Source of the DNA: Pseudomonas sp. AFG_SD02_1510_Pfu_092
GTDB lineage: Bacteria > Pseudomonadota > Gammaproteobacteria > Pseudomonadales > Pseudomonadaceae
Assembly: GCF_003331055.1 (NCBI RefSeq)
Contig: NZ_PUQD01000044.1
Location: 1-45,939 of the forward strand
DNA length: 45,939 nucleotides
Reading direction: 5' to 3'
This document shows positions 38,994-45,939 of this stretch, piece after piece. The number at the start of each line of letters is the position of its first letter. Positions within the stretch are counted from its first letter, which is position 1. The position numbers and the translations under genes were made by a program. The notes below the pieces were generated by a model that made no database searches, was not told the DNA's origin, and saw only the letters and a program-made list of their open reading frames with translations.

Positions 38994-39812
38994 ATGTCGA
39001 AGCCGTCCGGGAAGAAGCCCACCCATCAACCGCTGGAAAAACTGGGCGGCAAGGCCTACGAAAAGCAACTGAAGCAACTGCACGTGGAGCTGGTGAAGTT
39101 GCAGGAGTGGGTGGTCGCCAAGGGCCTGAAGGTGTGCATTGTCTTCGAGGGCCGCGACGGGGCTGGCAAGGGCGGCACCATCAAGGCCATTACCGAGCGC
39201 GTCAGCCCGCGCGTTTTCCGCGTGGTGGCGCTGCCGGCACCGACCGAGCGGGAAAAATCCCAGATGTACGTGCAGCGCTACCTCGGCCACCTGCCTGCCG
39301 CCGGCGAGGTGGTGATCTTCGACCGCAGCTGGTACAACCGCGCCGGCGTCGAGCGGGTGATGGGTTTCTGTAGCGAAGAGCAGAGCAGCAAGTTCCTTAC
39401 CGTCGTGCCACTGTTCGAAAAGATGATGGTCGAGTCGGGCATCATCCTCATCAAGTACTGGCTGGAAGTCAGCGCCGAAGAGCAGACCCGCCGCCTGCAG
39501 GACCGCATCAACGATGGTCGCAAGCTGTGGAAGCTGTCGCCGATGGACCTCAAGTCGTATACCCGCTGGGACGAATACACCCGGGCCCGCGATGACATGT
39601 TCGCCGCCTCCGATTCGTCCTGGGCACCCTGGTTCATGGCCGATTCCAACGACAAGCGTCGCGCCCGGCTGAACATCATCAGCCACCTGCTGACGCGTAT
39701 TCCCTACAAAGACATCACCCGCGACCAAGCGGTGAAGTTGCCCAAGCGTGGCAAGATCGGCAAGTACCAGGCCGCGAACTACCCGTTCAAAGTGATCGAA
39801 GCGCGTTTCTGA
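38994..39812 (+). CDS. ppk2: Polyphosphate kinase 2 (PPK2)
   Basis: A 272-residue enzyme with a P-loop FEGRDGAGKGGT (Lys59), Walker B-like VVIFDRSWYNRAG (Asp110, Arg111) and lid segment RRLQDRINDGRK. PPK2 moves phosphate between polyphosphate and nucleotides; one-domain proteins of this size mostly make ATP or GTP from the diphosphates. AGGAG is 7 nt ahead of the ATG. It is 27 bp ahead of a Kef-like antiporter gene, apparently the first gene of a same-strand run up to 45808. Cytoplasmic. Confidence 0.95.
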   Translation: MSKPSGKKPTHQPLEKLGGKAYEKQLKQLHVELVKLQEWVVAKGLKVCIVFEGRDGAGKGGTIKAITERVSPRVFRVVALPAPTEREKSQMYVQRYLGHLPAAGEVVIFDRSWYNRAGVERVMGFCSEEQSSKFLTVVPLFEKMMVESGIILIKYWLEVSAEEQTRRLQDRINDGRKLWKLSPMDLKSYTRWDEYTRARDDMFAASDSSWAPWFMADSNDKRRARLNIISHLLTRIPYKDITRDQAVKLPKRGKIGKYQAANYPFKVIEARF

Positions 39813-39839
39813 CCCGTCCAGCAGCGAAGGTGAAGTCCT

Positions 39840-41036
39840 ATGCCACATGACGGCAGCCTGTTGCAGGCGACGGTGGTGTTCCTGCTGGCGGTGGTACTTT
39901 TGGTACCGCTGGCGCAGCGCTTGAAAATGGGCGCGGTGCCCGGTTACCTGCTGGCGGGCATCCTCATCGGGCCTTCGGTGTTCGGCCTGCTGAACAACCC
40001 GGACAACGTTGCCCGCCTGTCGGAGATGGGCGTGGTGATGCTGCTGTTCGTCATCGGCCTGGAGCTTTCGCCGCGGCGCCTGTGGACCATGCGCCGGGCA
40101 CTGTTTGGCGTCGGCTCGCTGCAAGTGGGCCTGAGCGCCCTGGTGCTTGGCCTGCTGGCGTACTGGCTGTTCGACCAGTCGAAGCCCGCCGCCATCGTGC
40201 TGGGCCTGGGCCTGGCGCTGTCGTCCACTGCGTTTGGCCTGCAGGTGCTGGCCGAGCGCAAGGACCTGGGCAAGCCGCACGGCCGCCTGGCCGTGGCCAT
40301 CCTGCTGTTCCAGGACATTGCCGCGATCCCGCTGATTGCCGTGGTGCCGCTGCTCGGCGGCGGCGTCACGACCGCTGACGAAGGCGCCTGGCCGGTGCTG
40401 GCGGTGGTGGTGGGTATCGGTGTGCTGATCGTCTTTGGCCGCTATCTGCTGACCCCGGTTTTCAAATGGACCGTCGGCTCGGGCCTGCCCGAACTGTCCA
40501 CCGCCACTGCCTTGCTGGTGGTGCTGGGCACCGCCTGGGTGATGGAGCACGTGGGCGTGTCCATGGCGCTGGGGGCATTTCTGGCCGGCGTGCTGATGGC
40601 CGAATCGCCGTTTCGCCATGAACTGGAAACCCAGATCGAACCGCTCAAGGGCCTGCTGCTCGGGCTGTTCTTCGTCGGGGTGGGGATGAGTGCCGACCTG
40701 CGCCTGCTGTTCGGCATGCCGCTGCTGGTGCTGGGGCTGACCCTGCTGCTGGTGCTGGTGAAGCTGCCGCTGCTGTATGGCCTGGGGCGTACCGCCGGCG
40801 GGCTCGGCCAGGCCCAGGCGCTGTGCCTGGGCGTGGTGCTTGCGTCTGGCGGCGAGTTTGCCTTCGTGGTGTTCAAGCTGGCGCTCGAGCATCAGGTGCT
40901 GGCGCAGCAGGTGCATGACCTGCTGGTGTTGGCGATCACCTTGTCGATGGCGGTGGTGCCCCTGGTAATGATGGCCCTGGCGCGGCAGTTGCGTGACGAC
41001 AGCCCCGCCCAGGCAAGCGCTGAAACGGACCATTGA
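39840..41036 (+). CDS. Kef/CPA2-type cation:proton antiporter without RCK domain
   Basis: A 398-residue membrane protein with about 12 spans and CPA2 signatures: LGYLLAGILIGPS-like PGYLLAGILIGPSVFGLL, MLLFVIGLELSPRRLW, LLFQDIAAIPL (with the conserved Gln-Asp) and GAFLAGVLMAES. KefB/KefC-type proteins usually continue with a TrkA-N/RCK domain (total about 600); this one stops right after the membrane part. So ligand gating by NAD or glutathione should be missing, or a separate protein supplies it. K+/H+ or Na+/H+ exchange is inferred. 35 bp ahead of the next gene. Confidence 0.92.
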   Translation: MPHDGSLLQATVVFLLAVVLLVPLAQRLKMGAVPGYLLAGILIGPSVFGLLNNPDNVARLSEMGVVMLLFVIGLELSPRRLWTMRRALFGVGSLQVGLSALVLGLLAYWLFDQSKPAAIVLGLGLALSSTAFGLQVLAERKDLGKPHGRLAVAILLFQDIAAIPLIAVVPLLGGGVTTADEGAWPVLAVVVGIGVLIVFGRYLLTPVFKWTVGSGLPELSTATALLVVLGTAWVMEHVGVSMALGAFLAGVLMAESPFRHELETQIEPLKGLLLGLFFVGVGMSADLRLLFGMPLLVLGLTLLLVLVKLPLLYGLGRTAGGLGQAQALCLGVVLASGGEFAFVVFKLALEHQVLAQQVHDLLVLAITLSMAVVPLVMMALARQLRDDSPAQASAETDH

Positions 41037-41071
41037 ACCGCCCCGCACGGCGCACCCAACTGGAGGTAAGC

Positions 41072-42169
41072 ATGCAACCGGGTCTTAAGCTGGACAGCAG
41101 CCTGTCGCGAGGTCTGCTCGATGTGCTCATCAAGGCCGGCCTGGTGGCTGCGCTGGTGATATTTGCCTTCCAGACCTTCCAGCCATTCCTCGAGCTGATG
41201 CTGTGGTCGGTGATCCTGGCAGTGACGTTGTATCCGTTGCATTGCCGCCTTCAGCGCCGCACCGGGCTGAAGGACGGCTATGCAGCGACGCTGGTGGTGT
41301 TGCTGGTCCTGGTGGTGCTGCTGGTGCCGATCTACCTGGTGGTGATGTCCATCGGCGAATCCGTGGACAGCCTGGTGAGCTTGCTCAAGAGCGGTGCCTG
41401 GAGCGTACCGGTGCCACCTGAGTCGGTGGCGGCCTGGCCGCTGATCGGGCCCAAGGTGTACGCCCTGTGGCTGGCCGCCTCGGAAAACATGGCCAATGTG
41501 CTGAACCAGTGGATGCCTCAGCTCAAGGGCGCCGGGCGCACGGTGCTGGGGGCGGCGGCCAGCGCTGGCGGTGCGTTCCTGCTGTTCATCGCGTCCATCA
41601 TCATCTCGGGCATCATCATGGCCTTTGGCAAGCGCGGCGAAATCGCAGCGCAGCGCATCGCCATGCGGGTGTCGGGCGAAGAGCGCGGCAAGCCGCTGGC
41701 CAAACTGTGCACCGCCACCATTCGCGCGGTGGCCCAGGGCGTGATCGGTATCGCTTTCATCCAGATGCTGCTGATTGGTGTCGGCTTCGTCATCAAAGGC
41801 GTGCCGGGGGCCGGGATGCTGGCCATCGTCGTGCTCATGCTGGGGATTGCCCAGGCCCCGGCGACGCTGGTCACGCTGCCGGTGATCATCTATGTGTTCA
41901 ACGTTGAAGGCTTCACTGCGGCGACTATCATTTTCGCCATCTACACCTTCGTCGCCGGGCTTGCCGACAACGTGCTCAAACCGCTGCTGCTGGGGCGCGG
42001 GGTCGACGTGCCGATGCCGGTGGTGCTGATCGGGGCGCTGGGCGGCATGGTGGTCAAAGGCATCATCGGCCTGTTCATCGGCCCCGTGATCCTCGGCGTG
42101 ACCTATGTGCTGTTCTGGCAATGGGTGGCGCTGCAAGTGCCGGAAGTCCCCGCCGACCCGGCGGCGTGA
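41072..42169 (+). CDS. AI-2E/PerM-family transporter
   Basis: A 365-residue membrane protein with about eight spans: LIKAGLVAALVIFAFQTFQP at the start, VILAVTLYPLHCRL, then the family core AQGVIGIAFIQMLLIGVGFV, GVPGAGMLAIVVLMLGIAQ and VAGLADNVLKPLLLGRG. The family includes TqsA (autoinducer-2 export) and Na+/H+ antiporter-like members, so the name does not fix the substrate. ATG 41072 has GGAGG 6 nt ahead. It lies 12 bp before the outer-membrane factor gene, so it may belong functionally to the efflux system. Confidence 0.92.
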   Translation: MQPGLKLDSSLSRGLLDVLIKAGLVAALVIFAFQTFQPFLELMLWSVILAVTLYPLHCRLQRRTGLKDGYAATLVVLLVLVVLLVPIYLVVMSIGESVDSLVSLLKSGAWSVPVPPESVAAWPLIGPKVYALWLAASENMANVLNQWMPQLKGAGRTVLGAAASAGGAFLLFIASIIISGIIMAFGKRGEIAAQRIAMRVSGEERGKPLAKLCTATIRAVAQGVIGIAFIQMLLIGVGFVIKGVPGAGMLAIVVLMLGIAQAPATLVTLPVIIYVFNVEGFTAATIIFAIYTFVAGLADNVLKPLLLGRGVDVPMPVVLIGALGGMVVKGIIGLFIGPVILGVTYVLFWQWVALQVPEVPADPAA

Positions 42170-42181
42170 GCCAGGACTGAC

Positions 42182-43702
42182 ATGCCCGCACGCTTGCCTG
42201 GATGTACCCTGAGCCTGGTCGCGCTGTTGACGGCCTGTACCCAGGTCGGCCCGGACTTCCAGGCCCCGCAGGACCCATGGCTGGGTACCTGGAATACCCC
42301 GCTGCTGGAGCAGGCCGGGCAGCAGGCCGCAACGCCCGACCTGCAGCGCTGGTGGCGCGTGTTCGCCGACCCCGCCCTGGAAGCCCTGATCGCCGAAGCC
42401 GATGCCAACAACAGCAACCTGCGGGTGGCCGGCTTGCGCGTCGCCGAAGCTCGCGCCCAGCTGGCCATCGTGCAGACCGGGCGTTATCCACAGCTGCAGC
42501 AGCTGCGCGCGCAGAGCCTGTACCTCAAGCAGGACCAGTCCGGTACTGCCAGCGCCCGCGACTCGGTGTTCTGGCAATCCAGCGCGGGCTTCGACATCGG
42601 CTGGGAAATCGACTTCTGGGGGCGCTTCAGCCGTGCCATCGAAAGTGCCGATGCCGTCTACTTCGCCTCGCAGGCCAACTACGCCGATGCCATGCTGTTG
42701 TTACGCGCGCAGGTCGCCGACACCTACTTTGCCCTGCGCACCGCCGAGGCGCGGCTGGATATCGCCGAAGAGAACGCCCGCCGCCAGGCGCGCAGCCTGG
42801 AGATCACCGAGCGGTTGTTCCGCCATGGCGAAAACGACGAACTGGACTGGCAACAGGCACGCACCCAGTACCTGGCCACCCAGGCCACCATCCCCGAATT
42901 CCAGAACCAGCTCAATGCCCTGCGCAACGTGCTCTGCTCGCTGCTGGGCCGGCCGCCCGGGCCGTTGCCGCAGCTGGCTGTCGGCCACGGGCAACTGCCG
43001 TTGCCGAACCGGGCCGTGCTGCAGGATGTGCCGGCCAAGCTGCTGCAGCGCCGCCCGGACATCCGCGCCGCCGAGCAGGCGGTGGCGGCGCAGTCGGCGC
43101 TGGTCGGGGTGGCCGAGGCCGACCTTTATCCACAGCTGAGCCTGTTGGGCAGCATTGGCTGGAGCCTGGTCACGGCCAACCACCTGCCCGATACCTTCGA
43201 CATCGCCGCCGGGCCCAGCCTGATCTGGAACCCGTTCGACTACGGCCGGCGCAAGAATGCCGTGCGCGTGGAGGATGCCCGCCTGCAGCAACTGATCGAG
43301 CTGTATCACCAGGGCGTGCGCGAAGCCGCTCGCGAGGCCGATGATGCCGCCAGTGGGCTGGTGCGCTCGCTGCAGAGTGCGAATATCCGCGACCAGGCCT
43401 CGCAGGCCGCGCAGCGTTCGCTGAACCTGGCCAGCTCGCAGTACCGCGAAGGCTTCGCCGATTTTCAGCGCGTGCTCGACGCCCAGCAGCTGCTGTTGCA
43501 GCAACAGGACGGCTACCTGGTCAGCCGCGGCAATGCCGTCAGCAGCCTGGTGACCTTGTACAAGGCCCTGGGCGGCGGCTGGGACGCCACCCGCCCTGCA
43601 ATCGACCCGGCCACGCGCCAGCACATGCAGCAACGAACCGACTGGGGCGAGCTGCTCGACGAGCCAGCCACCGGCGCACATGCCCAAGGTGAAACGAAAT
43701 GA
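42182..43702 (+). CDS. Outer-membrane efflux lipoprotein (NodT/OprM family)
   Basis: A 506-residue outer-membrane factor. The lipobox is LLTAC (Cys19). The two repeat halves of TolC-type proteins are visible: LQRWWRVFADPALEALIAEA with DANNSNLRVAGLRVAEARAQ, and LLQRRPDIRAAEQAVAAQSA with ASSQYREGFADFQRVLDAQQ. A trimer would form the channel through the outer membrane and periplasm. AGGA lies 6 nt ahead of ATG 42182. It overlaps the HlyD gene by ATGA, so the three efflux genes are translated together. Confidence 0.94.
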   Translation: MPARLPGCTLSLVALLTACTQVGPDFQAPQDPWLGTWNTPLLEQAGQQAATPDLQRWWRVFADPALEALIAEADANNSNLRVAGLRVAEARAQLAIVQTGRYPQLQQLRAQSLYLKQDQSGTASARDSVFWQSSAGFDIGWEIDFWGRFSRAIESADAVYFASQANYADAMLLLRAQVADTYFALRTAEARLDIAEENARRQARSLEITERLFRHGENDELDWQQARTQYLATQATIPEFQNQLNALRNVLCSLLGRPPGPLPQLAVGHGQLPLPNRAVLQDVPAKLLQRRPDIRAAEQAVAAQSALVGVAEADLYPQLSLLGSIGWSLVTANHLPDTFDIAAGPSLIWNPFDYGRRKNAVRVEDARLQQLIELYHQGVREAAREADDAASGLVRSLQSANIRDQASQAAQRSLNLASSQYREGFADFQRVLDAQQLLLQQQDGYLVSRGNAVSSLVTLYKALGGGWDATRPAIDPATRQHMQQRTDWGELLDEPATGAHAQGETK

Positions 43703-44808
43703 GAGATGCCACGCCACCCCCACCCGCGCGCCCATCCCCACCAGCACCTGATCGCGGTATGCGCTGGGTGCTGCTGCTGATTGCCGTGAGCCTGCTCTGG
43801 TACCTGCTGGCCGACCGCTTCACGCCCTACACCCAGCAGGCCCGTCTGCAGGCCTACGTGGTGCCGGTGAGCGCCGAAGTGGCCGGGCAGGTCAGGCGCG
43901 TGGCGGTGGGCAACAACCAGGAAGTACGCAAGGGCGATGTGCTGTTCGAGCTGGACCAGGACCAGTACCGCATCGCCCTGGCCCGCGCCGAGGCCGAACT
44001 GGACACGGTGCGCCGACAGATCGGTGCCCACACCGCTGGCATCGATTCTGCCCAGGCGGCGCTGCTGGCCGCCCAGGCCAACGAGCGCAAGGCGCGCCAG
44101 GACGCCGAGCGGCTCAAGCGGCTGATCGACGAAGACCCCGGCACGGTCTCGGTGCGCCGGCTGGAAGGCGCCCAGGCCACCCGCGACCAGGCCATCAGCC
44201 AGGTCGCGGCAGCCCGTGCCGAAGTGGAACGGGCCCGTGAGCAGCAGGGCGGGGCGCAGGACGATAACGCCCAGTTGCGCAGCGCTGCGGCCAACGTGGA
44301 AAAGGCCCGCCTGGACCTGGCGCGCACTGTGGTTCGCGCCGATGCCAACGGCCTGATCACCGACCTGCGTACCGACGTTGGCCACTATGTCGGGGCTGGC
44401 AGCCCGATGATGACCCTGATCGCCATCCATGACGTGTGGATAAGCGCCGACATGACCGAGAACAACCTCGGCCGGCTGCGCCCCGACACCCCGGTGCTGG
44501 TGGTGCTCGATGCGTTGCCCGGTACGGTGTTGAAGGGCCACATCCGCAGCATCGGCTACGGCGTCAGCGTGGGCCAGAGTACCCCGCCGGGCACGCTGCC
44601 GACGGTGCAGAACAGCCGCGAGTGGCTGCGCTCGGCGCAGCGCTTCCCGGTGATCATCGAACTGCAGCGTGAGCAGTTGCGGGACAAGCGCGGGTTGCGC
44701 GTTGGCGGCCAGGCCGAGGTCATGGCGCTGCCCAGCGAGGGCAACCCGTTGAACCTGCTGGGCCGGGTGTTCATGTGGCTGATGAGCTGGTTGTCGTATG
44801 CCTATTGA
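43699..44808 (+). CDS. HlyD/EmrA-family periplasmic adaptor
   Basis: A 369-residue membrane-fusion protein. The N-terminal 18 residues are Pro-rich, then one membrane span (about 20-38, MRWVLLLIAVSLLWYLLADR). The lipoyl half-domain VSAEVAGQVRRVAVGNNQEV and KGDVLFELDQDQY (about 57-90) and its partner VVRADANGLITDLRTDVGHY flank a coiled coil (about 95-215) that should reach the outer-membrane factor. The order adaptor then DUF2955 is that of FUSC/AaeAB-like aromatic-acid pumps. Its end overlaps the next gene by 11 bp. Confidence 0.94.
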   Translation: MRDATPPPPARPSPPAPDRGMRWVLLLIAVSLLWYLLADRFTPYTQQARLQAYVVPVSAEVAGQVRRVAVGNNQEVRKGDVLFELDQDQYRIALARAEAELDTVRRQIGAHTAGIDSAQAALLAAQANERKARQDAERLKRLIDEDPGTVSVRRLEGAQATRDQAISQVAAARAEVERAREQQGGAQDDNAQLRSAAANVEKARLDLARTVVRADANGLITDLRTDVGHYVGAGSPMMTLIAIHDVWISADMTENNLGRLRPDTPVLVVLDALPGTVLKGHIRSIGYGVSVGQSTPPGTLPTVQNSREWLRSAQRFPVIIELQREQLRDKRGLRVGGQAEVMALPSEGNPLNLLGRVFMWLMSWLSYAY

Positions 44809-45808
44809 GCTGCGCCGCCTGCGTGCGCTGCGCCTGGCCTGGGGCGTGGCGCTGTGCCTGGCGGTGAGTTTCGCCATCGGCCTGCCGGTGCCGATTCTGG
44901 CCCCGGTGTTCGCGGTGCTGTTGCTGGCCATGCGCAGCCAGCCCTTGCCCCTGCGGGCGGCGCCGGCCCTGGCAGTGCTGGTGCTGCTGGCGTGTGGTAC
45001 CGGCCTGCTGCTGATTCCGTTGCTGCGGCACGCCCCGCTGAGCGGGGTGTTGCTGGTCGGGGTAGGGGTGTTCCTGACCTTGCGTTACGCGCTGAAGGGC
45101 GGCAACGGCCTGCTGGCCAACCTGCTGGTGATCGGCCTGACCATGATCGCCGCCGCCGGCACCAGCGATTTCACCCTGGCACTGTCGGTGGTCGAAGCCT
45201 TGGCCAAGGGCATGTTGCTGGCGGTGCTGGGCACGGCGGTGGCGCATGTGCTGTTTCCGGAGCCCTGCGATGCGCCGGCGCAACCGCCGCCACCGCTGCT
45301 CGACAGTGGCGAGGTGAGCTGGGTCGCCTTGCGGGCCACGCTGATCGTGATGCCGGCCTTTCTGCTGGCGCTGATCGCACCGGACCAGTACATGCCGCTG
45401 ATCATGAAGGCGGTGAGCCTGGGGCAGCAGGCCGGCGAAACCCGCGCACGGCATGCCAGCCGCGAACTGATCGGCTCGACCTTGCTGGCCGGGTTGCTGG
45501 CGATACTGGTATGGGGGGCGCTGAGCCTGTTCGTGCACCTGTGGATGTTCTTTCTGTGGGTGTTGCTGTTGGCCCTTTGGCAGGGGCGCAGGCTCTACCG
45601 TGCGGTGGCAACCAGGCAAAGCCCGGCGTACTGGGTGAGTTGCCTGACCACGATGCTGATCTTGCTGGGGCAGTCGGTGCAGGACAGCGCCGGCGGGCAG
45701 GACGTGTACCGCGCCTTTGCCGTGCGTATGGCGCTGTTTCTGGCGGTGTCGGTGTATGCCAGTGGCATGCTCATATGGATCGATCGGCGGCGGGTTCGGA
45801 CTGCTTAG
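44798..45808 (+). CDS. DUF2955 inner-membrane efflux component
   Basis: A 336-residue protein with about ten hydrophobic segments in two blocks (about 10-150 and 175-330) separated by a Pro-rich loop (CDAPAQPPPPLLDSGEV). This is DUF2955, a family related in plan to the FUSC/AaeB inner-membrane pumps and regularly coded next to HlyD adaptors. Landmarks: RLAWGVALCLAVSFAIGLPV, APDQYMPLIMKAVSLGQQAG and MALFLAVSVYASGMLIWIDR. The start overlaps the adaptor gene by 11 bp and lacks its own Shine-Dalgarno, so translation is coupled. The substrate is unknown. Last gene before the contig edge. Confidence 0.88.
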   Translation: MPIELRRLRALRLAWGVALCLAVSFAIGLPVPILAPVFAVLLLAMRSQPLPLRAAPALAVLVLLACGTGLLLIPLLRHAPLSGVLLVGVGVFLTLRYALKGGNGLLANLLVIGLTMIAAAGTSDFTLALSVVEALAKGMLLAVLGTAVAHVLFPEPCDAPAQPPPPLLDSGEVSWVALRATLIVMPAFLLALIAPDQYMPLIMKAVSLGQQAGETRARHASRELIGSTLLAGLLAILVWGALSLFVHLWMFFLWVLLLALWQGRRLYRAVATRQSPAYWVSCLTTMLILLGQSVQDSAGGQDVYRAFAVRMALFLAVSVYASGMLIWIDRRRVRTA

Positions 45809-45819
45809 TTCTTCTGTTC

Positions 45820-45834
45820 TGGCCTCTTCGCGGG
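45820..45834. repeat. Truncated REP at the right contig edge
   Basis: TGGCCTCTTCGCGGG, the first half of a classic REP, 11 bp after the last stop codon. It then breaks into G/C runs. Confidence 0.75.
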
Positions 45835-45939
45835 GCCCCCCCCCCCCCCCCCGGGTGTGGGGGGGGGGGGGGGGGGGGGGGCGGCGCGGGGGGGGGGGGG
45901 GCGGGGGAAGAAGGGGGGGGGGGGCAACCCCCCGGGGGG
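45835..45939. other. Low-complexity G/C runs at the right contig end
   Basis: Runs of C and then G with scattered other bases, no codon structure. As at the left end, this begins inside a REP. Artefact. Confidence 0.85.

Overview
The window is about 46 kb of high-GC (roughly 63-65 %) chromosome from a fluorescent pseudomonad, most likely the Pseudomonas putida group. Three things point there: the order ispB / rplU-rpmA-obg-proB-creA with a fklB, UPF0114 and Lon-like protease cluster beside it (the order I recall around PA4564-PA4579 of P. aeruginosa); the Pseudomonas-specific long psi subunit ahead of rimI; and more than a dozen REP palindromes of the P. putida type between genes. Both ends dissolve into runs of G and C inside REP sequence, so it looks like a whole contig whose ends are sequencing or assembly artefacts. 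Gene content is mostly core genome. I see no prophage, CRISPR array, intact insertion sequence or integrase.

Layout. 0.1-3.7 kb: GreA/GreB-like factor, a small lipoprotein, a DUF4105 (Lnb_N) protein with a barrel-like tail and its DUF3015 neighbour. 3.9-9.5 kb: Lon-like protease, PA4575-type protein, UPF0114 membrane protein, DUF6482-type protein, FklB, a small protein behind a Fur-box-like site, and YjdM. 9.6-14.6 kb: housekeeping block ispB <-> rplU-rpmA-obg-proB-creA (quinone side chain, ribosome, ribosome assembly GTPase, proline synthesis). 14.8-19.6 kb: mksF-mksE-mksB condensin operon. 19.9-21.1 kb: DNA polymerase III psi subunit and rimI. 21.2-24.7 kb: unknown secreted protein, M15 peptidase, LysR regulator and LysE exporter. 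24.8 kb: tRNA-Met. 25-27.8 kb: two MFS transporters, the second behind a possible leader ORF. 27.8-29.2 kb: FecI/FecR pair with no receptor gene beside it. 29.4-31.2 kb: AlkA-type glycosylase and Ada, both for repair of alkylated DNA. 31.3-33.7 kb: MscS-type channel. 33.9-37.3 kb: NTF2-like protein, NCS1 permease and aldehyde dehydrogenase in one operon with a strong palindrome upstream. 37.5-38.1 kb: wreck of a Fic gene. 38.2-45.8 kb: YcaC hydrolase, then a tight same-strand run of PPK2, Kef-like antiporter, AI-2E-type transporter and a tripartite efflux system (outer-membrane factor, HlyD adaptor, DUF2955 inner-membrane protein).

Most worth following up: the predicted 45-codon leader whose mRNA can pair with the Shine-Dalgarno of the downstream MFS gene; the Lnb_N/barrel fusion with DUF3015; the 26-bp palindrome ahead of the permease/dehydrogenase operon; the PPK2-antiporter-efflux run; the receptor-less FecI/FecR pair; and the four REP arm sequences that share one invariant tail. 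Calls rest on reading translated sequence and remembered family features; no database search was run.
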